Below are positions 1 through 8,321 of a DNA stretch of 64,000 nt, in pieces; positions within the stretch are counted from its first letter, which is position 1; each line of letters starts with the position of its first letter. The notes below the pieces were generated by a model. It saw nothing but the letters and a program-made list of their open reading frames with translations. It did not search any database and was not told the origin of the DNA. Made by a program: the position numbers and the translations under genes. The stretch covers positions 434,001-498,000 of the forward strand of contig CAWUFC020000001.1 in the NCBI GenBank assembly GCA_963921335.3, written 5' to 3'. The stretch comes from CAWUFC02 sp963921335. Lineage in GTDB: Bacteria > Pseudomonadota > Gammaproteobacteria > Pseudomonadales > Halieaceae.

Positions 1-251
1 AGAAACTCACCCTCCAGCAATACTTTGCGATGGGACAGGCTATCGGCACTGCCATCCAATGCCATCAGAGGCACCGCCGGCAATGCTTGCCGCTCGGCCC
101 AATCCAGCGACAGCTGCTGTTTCTCCTCACCGCGCTGCAACTGCCAAAAACCCAGGCTGATGAACACGGGGATGAAAAGCAAAGCAAAAGCCGTGGTCCG
201 CCAGTCAGCGCGCCAGTACAAATGGCTGTCATTAGCTGTGGGGGTAGTCAT
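1..251 (-). CDS. SURF1 family cytochrome oxidase assembly protein (partial, C-terminus outside window)
   Basis: The first 83 codons of a minus-strand gene run off the left edge. The ATG is at 251. The visible protein begins with a short polar stretch, then a membrane segment followed by LGFWQLQRGEEK, the typical N-terminal signature of bacterial SURF1/Shy1 proteins, which help heme a insertion into subunit I of aa3 oxidases. Its place just downstream of the cox structural genes and divergent from a DUF2909 gene supports this. The rest of the protein, including the second membrane helix expected near the C-terminus, is not in the window. Family assignment is by recognition of the N-terminus only. 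Confidence 0.82.
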   Translation of the reverse strand, partial: MTTPTANDSHLYWRADWRTTAFALLFIPVFISLGFWQLQRGEEKQQLSLDWAERQALPAVPLMALDGSADSLSHRKVLLEGEF

Positions 252-288
252 GCTCGGGTATACTCGGCCTCACTATCTGGGGAGTCCT

Positions 289-579
289 ATGTTACTGAAA
301 ATACTGATCGTGCTTCTGATACTGGCCCTACTGGCCAGCTTGTTCAGCGGCTTTTACTTCCTCATGGTTGACCAGGGCGACAAAACCAAGCGTCGCACAG
401 TGAATTCACTGGGAGTGCGAGTCTCTCTCGCAGCAACCCTAATCGCTCTCATTGTCTACGGCGTAGCCACAGGCCAGATTCGTTCCCAGGCGCCCTGGGA
501 AACGCCGCGTCCGGTTGCCGCAAACCCAGACACAGAAACGGCGCCACAAGGGGCGCCGTCTGAATCACGCGAACGCTGA
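289..579 (+). CDS. DUF2909 family twin-transmembrane protein
   Basis: This 96-residue protein has two hydrophobic segments (about residues 2-25 and 44-63) separated by a short polar loop rich in Lys/Arg (DKTKRRT), then a polar Pro-rich tail. This matches the small DUF2909 proteins found inside proteobacterial cytochrome c oxidase clusters between coxC and SURF1. The exact function is not known; a role in oxidase assembly or stability is inferred from position alone. The ATG at 289 is used because the reading frame upstream overlaps the SURF1 start and does not look like protein. The gene is convergent with coxC (4 bp apart) and divergent from SURF1 (37 bp). Confidence 0.75.
   Translation: MLLKILIVLLILALLASLFSGFYFLMVDQGDKTKRRTVNSLGVRVSLAATLIALIVYGVATGQIRSQAPWETPRPVAANPDTETAPQGAPSESRER
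538..559 (-). terminator. Probable terminator of the cox operon, inside the DUF2909 gene
   Basis: An 8-bp perfect stem (538-545 with 552-559, arm ACGGCGCC) with a 6-nt loop. Read on the minus strand, the stem is followed by a T-rich stretch (TTTCTGTGTCT). It lies 25 bp beyond the coxC stop codon and overlaps the last codons of the convergent plus-strand gene. A rho-independent terminator is inferred from structure only. Confidence 0.55.
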
Positions 580-583
580 TTCC

Positions 584-1564
584 TTACAGGATATAAACAA
601 ACAGGAACAGCATCACCCAAACCACGTCAACGAAGTGCCAGTACCAACTGGAAGCTTCGAAGCCGAAGTGGTCATCGGCAGTGAAGTGATTACCGCGGAT
701 ACTGCGCAGCCACTGCACCAGCAACATGGTCATACCCATGGCCACGTGGAAACCGTGGAAGCCCGTCAGCATAAAGAAAGTCGAGCCATAGATCCCTGAA
801 TCAAGCGTCAGGCCGAAGTGCTCGTAGGCTTCATAATATTCGTAGTACTGCAGGTACAGGAACACGCAGGCGAGTGCTACGGTAATACCGAGCCATACGT
901 TGAACTTCTTGCGATCACCCGCCAGCAGGCCAAGGTGGGCGATGTGAACCGTCACGGATGATGAAATCAGGATAATAGTGTTCCACAGCGGCAGCCATTT
1001 GTACCAGGCACCGGCATCCGATACGGCCATGCTGGTGTGAGGGCTGGTAAAGGTCCCGTTGTTGGCAATCGCCTGCGCGCCCGCGCCACCCACTGCTTCC
1101 TGCGGTGTAGTCATCATCGGCCAGCTGTATTCAAAACCTTCCCACAGGCCTATCGCGGCAATGCCGGCACCGCCGTCACCCTCACCGGCCAACCAGGGAC
1201 CGACCAGCACACGCACATAAAACAGTGCGCCGAAAAAGGCGAAGAAGAACATAACCTCAGAGAAGATGAACCAGAACATCCCCAGCACGTAGGACTTCTT
1301 GAGCTGAGCGCTATTCATGCCCGCGATGTTCTCTTTGATGGTGGCGCGGAACCACATGAACAGGGTGGCCACAAACCAGAAAAGACCGACGATAAAAATC
1401 GTCCAGGAATTGGTCTCTGCACCCGGCTCACCGAAAGTCATATCGTTGAGGATGCTGGCGGCACCGAAAATACTCAGCACCAGGCCGATGGTGGCGCTGA
1501 TCGCCATGCCACTGGACTCTGGTACGTAATACTCTTCGTGTTCGGCTGGACTTTGAGTCGCCAT
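584..1564 (-). CDS. coxC: Cytochrome c oxidase subunit III
   Basis: This 326-residue polytopic membrane protein is subunit III (ctaE/coxC) of an aa3-type cytochrome c oxidase. Hydrophobic helices and the motifs FWFIFSEVMFFFAFF and GFHGFHVAMG near the C-terminus are typical, ending in the usual WYWHFVDVVWVMLF helix. Subunit III stabilises proton uptake by subunit I. It is longer than the common 260-295 residues because of an insertion of roughly 40 residues rich in Gly/Ala between helices III and IV (about residues 125-180), as seen in other gammaproteobacterial versions. Last gene of the coxB-coxA-cox11-coxC operon, 12 bp after cox11. Confidence 0.95.
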   Translation of the reverse strand: MATQSPAEHEEYYVPESSGMAISATIGLVLSIFGAASILNDMTFGEPGAETNSWTIFIVGLFWFVATLFMWFRATIKENIAGMNSAQLKKSYVLGMFWFIFSEVMFFFAFFGALFYVRVLVGPWLAGEGDGGAGIAAIGLWEGFEYSWPMMTTPQEAVGGAGAQAIANNGTFTSPHTSMAVSDAGAWYKWLPLWNTIILISSSVTVHIAHLGLLAGDRKKFNVWLGITVALACVFLYLQYYEYYEAYEHFGLTLDSGIYGSTFFMLTGFHGFHVAMGMTMLLVQWLRSIRGNHFTADDHFGFEASSWYWHFVDVVWVMLFLFVYIL

Positions 1565-1576
1565 TTTATTTCTCCG

Positions 1577-2134
1577 TTAGCGGGACGCTACTGCGTCCTT
1601 CTTGAGCATGTCAGTCACATCGAAAATCGTATAGGACAAGGTAATGGTGCCGATGTCTTTCGGCAGGTCCTGATCAACGATGAACTGTAACGGCATCTCT
1701 GCCGTTTTACCCCCGTCGAGTGGCTGCTGCTCAAAGCAGAAACACTCGGTTTTGTGAAAATACTCAGCAGCCCGCGAAGGCGAAACGCTGGGAATCGCTT
1801 GTGCAATCATAGAATCAGTCATGGGATTACGAGCCAGGAATACGGTGCTGTTGACCGCGCCAGGATGCACTTCCATGGATACGACACTGGGACCAAATTC
1901 CCAGGGCATATCGTCATTGTTAGATGCAATGAACTGAATCTTGATCTTGCGTGATTCGTCAACGGCTATCGTAGCAGCTTCGTAGCGACCGCCGGTTTTA
2001 CCGTTAATGCCCAGTGCCTCGCACAGCACATCGTACAGCGGCACCATCACGACAAAAACAAACGCAAACATGGCAACCACCACCGTGGCAGATTTTGCCA
2101 CGGTGATATAAATTGCTGTGTCGTTGCCTGCCAC
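1577..2134 (-). CDS. ctaG: Cytochrome c oxidase assembly protein CtaG/Cox11
   Basis: Cox11 delivers copper to the CuB site of subunit I. The 185-residue protein has one N-terminal membrane anchor (about residues 10-32) followed by MVPLYDVLCE, and a periplasmic immunoglobulin-like domain carrying the copper-binding CFCF motif (in ECFCFEQQPL). Length and motifs are those of bacterial CtaG. It sits 3 bp downstream of coxA and 12 bp upstream of coxC, so it is made with the subunits it serves. Confidence 0.95.
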   Translation of the reverse strand: MAGNDTAIYITVAKSATVVVAMFAFVFVVMVPLYDVLCEALGINGKTGGRYEAATIAVDESRKIKIQFIASNNDDMPWEFGPSVVSMEVHPGAVNSTVFLARNPMTDSMIAQAIPSVSPSRAAEYFHKTECFCFEQQPLDGGKTAEMPLQFIVDQDLPKDIGTITLSYTIFDVTDMLKKDAVASR

Positions 2135-2137
2135 GGT

Positions 2138-3703
2138 TTAGCCCTTGAACTGGGGCGGAACCGAGAAGGTGTGGAAGGGTGCCGGCGTCGGTACCGTCCA
2201 CTCAAGGCCTTCAGCGCCTTCCCAAACCTTGTCATCGCTGACCGGTTTGCCTGCTACGATGGTCGCGATCACGTTATACAGGAACAGGATCTGCGAACCG
2301 CCATAGATAAACGCACCGATCGACGACATCATGTTGAAGTCGGTGAACTGCAGTGCATAGTCCGGAATACGGCGAGGCATACCTGCCAGCCCCACAAAGT
2401 GTTGCGGGAAGAAGGTTATGTTGAAGCCGATGAACGAAATCCAGAAGTGGGCCTTACCCATGGTTTCGTTGTACATACGGCCACACCACTTCGGCAGCCA
2501 GTAGTACACCGCGGCGGTCATGGAGAACACCGCACCGGCAACCATCACGTAGTGGAAGTGGGCAACAACAAAGTAGCTGTCATGGTACTGGAAATCGTTC
2601 GGCGCAATGGACAGCATCAGACCGGTGAAGCCACCGATGGTGAACAAAACCACGAAGCCAATACAGAACAGCATGGGCGTTTCGAAGGTCATCGCTCCTC
2701 GCCACATCGTGGTAATCCAGTTGAACACCTTCACACCCGTCGGCACAGCAATCAGCATGGTCGCGTACATGAAAAACAACTCACCGGCGATGGGCATACC
2801 CACCGTATACATGTGGTGAGCCCACACGATAAACGACAGGAAGGCAATCGAAGCCGTGGCGTATACCATGGAGTCATAACCAAACAGCGGCTTGCGGGAG
2901 AACGCAGGAATAATCTGCGAGACCACGCCGAAGGCCGGCAGGATGATGATGTATACCTCGGGGTGACCAAAGAACCAGAACACGTGCTGGAACAGAACCG
3001 GGTCGCCGCCACCAGCAGCTGAGAAGAAGCTGGTGCCAAAGTGGATATCCATGAGCATCATGGTTACTGCGCCCGCCAATACCGGCATCACCGCAATCAG
3101 CAGATAGGCAGTGATGAACCAGGTCCATACGAACAGGGGCATCTTCATCCAGGTCATGCCGGGGGCCCGCAGGTTCCAGACGGTCGCCACGATATTGATC
3201 GAGCCCATGATCGAAGACAGACCCAGAATGTGCACACCAAAGATGAAGAAAGTGACTGACGGCGGCGCGTAGGTCGTCGACAGAGGCGCATAGAAAGTCC
3301 AGCCAAAGGCGGGGCCGCCACCTTCCATAAACAGAGTGGATGCCAGCAGCAGGAATGCCGGCGGCAAAATCCAGAAGCTCCAGTTATTCATGCGCGGCAA
3401 GGCCATGTCTGGGGCCCCGATCATCATCGGGATCATCCAGTTGGCGAGGCCCACGAAGGCCGGCATGATGGCACCGAACACCATCACCAGCCCGTGCATG
3501 GTGGTCATCTGGTTGAAGAACGCAGGGTCAACCAGCTGCATACCCGGCTGGAACAGCTCGGCGCGAATAATCATGGCAAAGCTGCCGCCGAGGATAAACA
3601 TGGCGAAGCTGAACCAGAGGTACATAGTACCGATGTCTTTGTGGTTGGTTGCGAATAACCAACGCTTTAGGCCCTTGGCTGGCCCGTGATGATGATCTCC
3701 CAT
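2138..3703 (-). CDS. coxA: Cytochrome c oxidase subunit I
   Basis: This 521-residue heme-copper oxidase subunit I (ctaD) holds heme a, heme a3 and CuB. Visible landmarks: FWFFGHPEVYI (CuB histidine and cross-linked tyrosine region), WAHHMY (CuB histidine pair), and HDSYFVVAHFHYVM (heme a and a3 histidines). Twelve hydrophobic helices are evident. The Glu of GHPEVY and the overall pattern fit an A-type oxidase taking electrons from cytochrome c. It follows coxB by 15 bp and precedes cox11 by 3 bp. The start agrees with the usual N-terminus shortly before the KRWLFATNHKDIGTMYL helix. Confidence 0.98.
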   Translation of the reverse strand: MGDHHHGPAKGLKRWLFATNHKDIGTMYLWFSFAMFILGGSFAMIIRAELFQPGMQLVDPAFFNQMTTMHGLVMVFGAIMPAFVGLANWMIPMMIGAPDMALPRMNNWSFWILPPAFLLLASTLFMEGGGPAFGWTFYAPLSTTYAPPSVTFFIFGVHILGLSSIMGSINIVATVWNLRAPGMTWMKMPLFVWTWFITAYLLIAVMPVLAGAVTMMLMDIHFGTSFFSAAGGGDPVLFQHVFWFFGHPEVYIIILPAFGVVSQIIPAFSRKPLFGYDSMVYATASIAFLSFIVWAHHMYTVGMPIAGELFFMYATMLIAVPTGVKVFNWITTMWRGAMTFETPMLFCIGFVVLFTIGGFTGLMLSIAPNDFQYHDSYFVVAHFHYVMVAGAVFSMTAAVYYWLPKWCGRMYNETMGKAHFWISFIGFNITFFPQHFVGLAGMPRRIPDYALQFTDFNMMSSIGAFIYGGSQILFLYNVIATIVAGKPVSDDKVWEGAEGLEWTVPTPAPFHTFSVPPQFKG

Positions 3704-3718
3704 AATCAGAGCCCTCCC

Positions 3719-4891
3719 TTAAGAACCTTTTTTGTAGTTGTAAACGTCAACTGGTTGCACCATGTCACCCATGTTGTTGCCAAAGGCGTTGCGCTGGAAT
3801 GTAATCACAGCCGCCATATCCACATCGTTAAGCTGGCCACCGAAGGCCTGCATTGCTGTACCCGGCACGCCATTCACACCGACGTCCAGGTGCCCGTCGA
3901 GTTCACCGGTTGCGATTGGGCTGGCAGCAATCGCCGTGCCCACACCACCTTCACCGGCCGCACCGTGACAGGCGAGACAGTTGCGGTTGTAAACTTCCTC
4001 GCCACGAGCAACCAGCTCGTCCAGGCTGAAAGTCTGGGCCATCAGTTCAGCGATTTCCGCCGCTTCTTTCTGCTTGCCGCCCAGCCACTCACTGTATTCC
4101 TCTTCGCTGACCACGCGTACCACGATCGGCATAAAGCCGTGGTCCTTGCCGCACAACTCGGCACATTGTCCGCGATAAATACCTTCTTTTTCAGCCTTGA
4201 ACCAGGTTTCGTTCACAAAACCGGGAATAGCATCTTTCTTCACCGCCAGTTCGGGCACCCACCAGGCGTGAATCACGTCGTTAGCAGTAATCAGCAGGCG
4301 AACCTTCTTGTTCACCGGCACAACCACAGCTTCATCAACCTCCAGCAGGTAGTGCTCGCCCTTGGCTTCCGCGTTATAAATTTCATCCTGGCTGGTACGC
4401 AGGTTACTGAAATAGCTGACGTTCTGGCCGTCGTCCTGCAGGTACTCGTACTTCCACTTCCACTGATAACCAGTCACAACAATATCCATGTCGGCATCGC
4501 TGGTGTCGTAAATCTCGATCAGGGTAGAGGTGGCCGGTACGGCCATGAACAGGAGAATGAAGAAGGGAACTACCGTCCAGGCAATTTCCACCTTGGTGCT
4601 CTCGTGGAACTGCGACGGGGTGACACCACGTGACTTGCGGTGAGCCCAGATGGAGTAAAACATGACTCCAAATACCAGCACTCCGATCACCACACAGATC
4701 CAGAAGATCAGCATGTGCAGATCGTAGATGGTGGCGCCGAGTTCGGTGACGCCGACCGGCATATTGACTTGATTGACCTTGGAGTCATCAGCCCAGGCAA
4801 AACCGGCGGCAGTAGCCAGCATTGCAAGCACAGGACCAAGCGCCAGGCTCTTCAGCCATTTCGCTTTAGAACTCATTCCCGGTGTCTCCAT
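3719..4891 (-). CDS. coxB: Cytochrome c oxidase subunit II with C-terminal cytochrome c domain
   Basis: The 390-residue subunit II (ctaC) has an N-terminal signal/anchor, a second membrane helix, and a periplasmic cupredoxin with the CuA ligands C243 and C247 in QCAELCGKDHG plus H251 and M254. A cytochrome c domain follows, with heme motif C305-L-A-C-H309. Such fused subunit II is common in gammaproteobacterial aa3 oxidases. First gene of the operon. An internal ATG at 4876 (protein beginning MSSKAKW) has a GGAG sequence 9 nt before it and may be the true start; the annotated ATG at 4891 has no clear ribosome-binding site. Confidence 0.96.
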   Translation of the reverse strand: METPGMSSKAKWLKSLALGPVLAMLATAAGFAWADDSKVNQVNMPVGVTELGATIYDLHMLIFWICVVIGVLVFGVMFYSIWAHRKSRGVTPSQFHESTKVEIAWTVVPFFILLFMAVPATSTLIEIYDTSDADMDIVVTGYQWKWKYEYLQDDGQNVSYFSNLRTSQDEIYNAEAKGEHYLLEVDEAVVVPVNKKVRLLITANDVIHAWWVPELAVKKDAIPGFVNETWFKAEKEGIYRGQCAELCGKDHGFMPIVVRVVSEEEYSEWLGGKQKEAAEIAELMAQTFSLDELVARGEEVYNRNCLACHGAAGEGGVGTAIAASPIATGELDGHLDVGVNGVPGTAMQAFGGQLNDVDMAAVITFQRNAFGNNMGDMVQPVDVYNYKKGS

Positions 4892-5176
4892 TCTTCATAA
4901 ACCTATAATTTTTACCCCCCACCGGAACCCACGGTTCCAGCGACCCCAATGCCTGGCAACACTGTCGCCAGTAACAGGGAAGTTTAGTTGATTCTTGCAG
5001 CGTTGATGTTACAACTGGACGCAGCCCGGAGGCCTGCTGCCCTCGCTCGTCGGGTTACCACGTGACGCGGGGTGCGACAAAACGCCGCGATTATACAGAA
5101 AACCAGCACAAAGACCAGCTTACGGGCTGTTAAAGTTACCTTCCCTAAGTTACTGATTATAACAATATTTAGACGC
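4892..5176. other. Divergent intergenic region between coxB and the MATE gene
   Basis: About 285 bp without a convincing gene. It must hold the promoters of the cox operon (minus) and probably of the MATE gene (plus). A TATAAT hexamer lies near 4904 but I find no matching -35 element on the plus strand. Weak coding-like extension of the MATE frame (from about 5072) is discounted. Confidence 0.5.
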
Positions 5177-6547
5177 TTGAAATTGACACAGGACAAGCAC
5201 AGGCCAGTTGCAGCAGATCCTGCAAGCCCGGCATTGCAAGCGCGGGTGTGGGCGATTGCCTGGCCTGCAATTCTGTCCAACGTTTCTATCCCCCTGCTGG
5301 GACTGGTAGACGCCGCCATACTCGGGCTTCTCGAAAGCCCGGTCTATCTGGGCGCAGTCGCGATCGGAGCCAGTATCCTGTCCTTCCTGTACTGGGGATT
5401 CAGCTTCCTGCGCATGGGCACGACCGGACTGGTAGCGCGCGCCTATGGGGCCCGGGACGAGCACAAGCAGCGGCTGATCCTGGTTCAATCCATAGTGCTG
5501 GCGCTGGTGCTGGCACTGCTGGTCGTGGCCCTGCATCGCCTTTGGTTAGGTCTGGGCCTGGCATTAATGGACCCGGGACCCGAGTTACAGCCACTGGCGC
5601 AAAGCTACGCCTACATTCGCATCTACAGTGCACCAGCGGTGCTGGTCACTTACGCCATTGTCGGCTGCTTTATCGGCCGCCAGAACACGCGCTGGCCCAT
5701 GGTCATTGTGCTCAGCACCAATCTCATTAACATCGCCCTGGATTTCCTGTTCATTATTGGTCTGGATATGAGTAGCGACGGTGCCGCCCTGGCCACGGTG
5801 GTGTCAGAATACTTTGGCTGCGCGCTGGCGTTGTTCGCGCTGTCCCGGAACCTGCAGCTGAGGGGTGATCCGGCGCTTTATCGGGCGTTGCGGGACCTGG
5901 CCGCCTACCGCGGTCTGCTGCGTAGCAACCGCCATCTTTTTGTTCGCACCACATGCCTGCTGTTCAGTTTCGCTTTCTTCACCGCCCAAAGTGCAGCACT
6001 CGGCACGGACATGCTGGCGGCTAACAGCATCATGCTGAACCTGCTGCTGTTTGCAGCCTATGCCATGGATGGCTTTGCCTTCGCCGTGGAAGCGCTCACC
6101 GGTGAGGCCATCGGAGCTGGCCGGCTGGACAACTTTTACCGGGCTGTCGCAGCCTGCAGTGTCTGGTGCGCTGGTGTGGCTTTTGCCACCAGTGGTCTGT
6201 TTATGCTTGGCGAGCCGTTACTGTTCCCGCTATTTACAAACCACGGCGGCGTATTGGCGACGCTCACCACCTACCAGGCCTGGCTGGTGGCTCTGCCACT
6301 GGTGGCTGCTGCTTCGTACCTGCTGGATGGCATCTTCATCGGCACAGCAACAACCCGGCCAATGATGATCACCATGCTGTTCAGCGCATTTGTCGTTTAC
6401 CTTCCCTCTTATTACCTTCTCGCTGCTGCCGGCTGGGGTAACCACGGGCTGTGGCTGGCTTTCCTGCTGTTCAACGGCACCCGCGGTCTCAGCCTTGGGG
6501 CCTGGTACGCCTGGTATGTCTATCGTCAACGCTGGCTGGAGGTATAA
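5177..6547 (+). CDS. MATE family (DinF-like) efflux transporter
   Basis: A multidrug and toxin extrusion protein of about 456 residues with twelve hydrophobic segments in two similar halves. The N-terminal helix WPAILSNVSIPLLGLVDAAILG is typical of the DinF branch, which exchanges Na+ or H+ for organic cations; the substrate is unknown. The frame stays open upstream to about 5072, but that extension is basic and unlike the family. TTG codons at 5177 and 5183 place the N-terminus at the normal distance from helix 1. No strong ribosome-binding site decides between them, so the start is uncertain. It has no operon partner downstream except perhaps the hypothetical gene 81 bp away. Confidence 0.88.
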   Translation: MKLTQDKHRPVAADPASPALQARVWAIAWPAILSNVSIPLLGLVDAAILGLLESPVYLGAVAIGASILSFLYWGFSFLRMGTTGLVARAYGARDEHKQRLILVQSIVLALVLALLVVALHRLWLGLGLALMDPGPELQPLAQSYAYIRIYSAPAVLVTYAIVGCFIGRQNTRWPMVIVLSTNLINIALDFLFIIGLDMSSDGAALATVVSEYFGCALALFALSRNLQLRGDPALYRALRDLAAYRGLLRSNRHLFVRTTCLLFSFAFFTAQSAALGTDMLAANSIMLNLLLFAAYAMDGFAFAVEALTGEAIGAGRLDNFYRAVAACSVWCAGVAFATSGLFMLGEPLLFPLFTNHGGVLATLTTYQAWLVALPLVAAASYLLDGIFIGTATTRPMMITMLFSAFVVYLPSYYLLAAAGWGNHGLWLAFLLFNGTRGLSLGAWYAWYVYRQRWLEV

Positions 6548-6628
6548 ACCCGCTCGCGAAAACCACAGTGTGTACTAGCCTTAACAGTCCGCAACATCAA
6601 TCCGCGGCAGCGCGGAGCAGGGGCGGTT

Positions 6629-7261
6629 ATGCAGACGGGGAAAGTCAGGGACATCATTGCCGGCGCGGTGGCCAGGGAACTCGCCGATGGTTTGCTGCGC
6701 CAGCGTTTTGAACTGGAGCTGGACAATCTGTGCACCTGTCTGGTGTTGCCGAAAAAGGACCCGGCGGGACAACTGTTGCAATTCGTGCAAAGGTATATTG
6801 AGCACGTGCCAGATTTCCTGGACGCCATCCACAAGGCCTGTGAAAACACCGACTCCTGGGCGTACGTGGCGCCCTTTTTGAATATCGCTGAAGACCTTTT
6901 CCTGATGCCTCCACCCCAGTTAGCGGCCGAGGAAGGGCTGCAAATATTGATGGATGAGGCCTACCTGGCCCAGCGACTGTTTGAGGAGGTAAATGATCGG
7001 CACCTCGCCTACGTCGGTGTGGCACTGTTACCGCTGGATATGACGCGCGCCAATATCATCGTCCACCACCTGGTCGGCGACGGTCTCGCCAATCAACTGG
7101 ATCTGTTGGTGCAAAACACGGTAGCGCGATTACTGGATCGGGAATTGTTGCTGCGACGGGCTACAAGCCTGGCCAACGCTGCACCGCGGGCAGCCGATTT
7201 ACCCTGCCTCAGTCGCAATCAGCAGATTGATATCCGCCTCGGCTCGTCACTGGGCATTTAG
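6629..7261 (+). CDS. Conserved-looking protein of unknown function
   Basis: I do not recognise this 210-residue protein. It is predicted soluble and largely helical, with no signal peptide or membrane segment, two isolated cysteines near residue 35 (LCTCLVLPKK), and a Trp/Tyr-containing stretch DSWAYVAPFLNIAEDLF. The ATG has an AGGGG sequence upstream. Base composition and codon use resemble the neighbours, so it does not look recently acquired. It ends 4 bp into the convergent yheV gene. Position after the MATE gene is compatible with, but does not prove, cotranscription. Confidence 0.6.
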   Translation: MQTGKVRDIIAGAVARELADGLLRQRFELELDNLCTCLVLPKKDPAGQLLQFVQRYIEHVPDFLDAIHKACENTDSWAYVAPFLNIAEDLFLMPPPQLAAEEGLQILMDEAYLAQRLFEEVNDRHLAYVGVALLPLDMTRANIIVHHLVGDGLANQLDLLVQNTVARLLDRELLLRRATSLANAAPRAADLPCLSRNQQIDIRLGSSLGI

Positions 7262-7491
7262 TCCTCGTCTGAGGGATTAACCAGGGTGACCGCTTCTGCG
7301 GGCGTCTCGGTCAGGCGTGCCGCCGGGCGCGTCACCCGGGTTGCCAGTTCGGTGGCATCAGGTGCAGGGGGCCGCTCTTCAGAAAAGTCGCAACGCACGC
7401 ATTCACGCAAGTCGGTCTCTGTATCCACCACCAGTTTGTCCTGCTCGCCACAGCGCGGACAGACCGCACCGGCAATAAATCGTCGAGTCAT
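7258..7491 (-). CDS. yheV: YheV-like zinc-ribbon protein (DUF2387)
   Basis: This 77-residue protein carries two CxxC pairs (VCPRCGEQDK and ECVRCDFSE) that would bind one zinc ion in the manner of the small YheV/DUF2387 family. The molecular role of the family is not established. The C-terminal half is acidic and disordered-looking. Its start overlaps the aroE stop by 4 bp, so it is the distal member of the hemF-aroE-yheV operon and is probably translationally coupled to aroE. Confidence 0.8.
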   Translation of the reverse strand: MTRRFIAGAVCPRCGEQDKLVVDTETDLRECVRCDFSEERPPAPDATELATRVTRPAARLTETPAEAVTLVNPSDED

Positions 7492-8321
7492 GGGCTCTGG
7501 CTCTCCATTTGTTCCCGGATTTCAGCAATCACGGGGCCGGTCTGAGGGCGCTGGCGCCGCCATAAATAAAAGCTTTCAGCGGCCTGCTCCACCAGCATAC
7601 CCAAACCATCAGCCACTGCCCAAGCAGCTTGCTGGGCTGCCCAGCGCATAAATACCGTGGGCTCAGCACCGTACATCATGTCATAGCAGCAGCTGCGCTC
7701 ATTCAGGCAACTGGCCGGCAGGGGCGGTAAGTCCCCGGCCAGGCTGGCGGCGGTGGCATTGATTAATACATCAAACTGCCGGGCCTCCAAAAGCTCAAAA
7801 CCACCGCCGTGAACAGTGCCGAGGTCAGTGAAGCTTTGTGCCAGTGTCCGGGCCTTCGACGCAGTGCGATTCACAACAAACAATTCACTGGGTCGTTCGC
7901 GCAGCAGGGGCTCAAGGACACCTCGGGCTGCACCGCCGGCGCCGATCAGCAGCACTTTCTGGCCACCAATGTTCCAGCCGAGGTTGGCGACCATATCCCT
8001 CACCAGGCCAATACCATCGGTGTTATCGCCCTCTATGGAACCATCATCGTTGTGAATCAACGTGTTAACCGCACCAGCGCGCTCTGCCCTCGCACTTAAA
8101 AGGGTGGCAAACGCAAAAGCCTCACCCTTGTAGGGGACAGTGATATTCAGGCCACGCCCACCGCCCGCAAAAAAATCAGATGCGGCGCGCTCAAAATCAC
8201 CTTCTTTCACCTGAACTGCTCGATACTGCAAGTCCTGCTCGGTCTGACGCGCAAAAGCTGCGTGAATGAGGGGCGACTTACTGTGACGCACCGGGTTACC
8301 AAATACCGCGTAACGATCCAT
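7488..8321 (-). CDS. aroE: Shikimate dehydrogenase (NADP+)
   Basis: AroE reduces 3-dehydroshikimate to shikimate in aromatic amino acid synthesis. The 277-residue protein shows the substrate-binding NPVRHSKSPLIH motif at the N-terminus, the catalytic Lys in NVTVPYKGE, EGDNTDGIG, and the Rossmann loop LLIGAGGAARG followed by NRTASKA, whose Arg favours NADP. Length is standard. The start codon abuts the hemF stop codon (1-bp overlap), and the stop overlaps yheV. Confidence 0.96.
   Translation of the reverse strand: MDRYAVFGNPVRHSKSPLIHAAFARQTEQDLQYRAVQVKEGDFERAASDFFAGGGRGLNITVPYKGEAFAFATLLSARAERAGAVNTLIHNDDGSIEGDNTDGIGLVRDMVANLGWNIGGQKVLLIGAGGAARGVLEPLLRERPSELFVVNRTASKARTLAQSFTDLGTVHGGGFELLEARQFDVLINATAASLAGDLPPLPASCLNERSCCYDMMYGAEPTVFMRWAAQQAAWAVADGLGMLVEQAAESFYLWRRQRPQTGPVIAEIREQMESQSP

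Noticed and set aside
3686..4633. Plus-strand frame of 315 codons opposite coxB
   Set aside because: Antisense to coxB, whose CuA and heme motifs are intact.
5055..5070. CACGTG-containing palindrome-like sequence resembling parS
   Set aside because: Only the central hexamer and a few flanking bases match; the two perfect copies in recF show what a real site looks like here.
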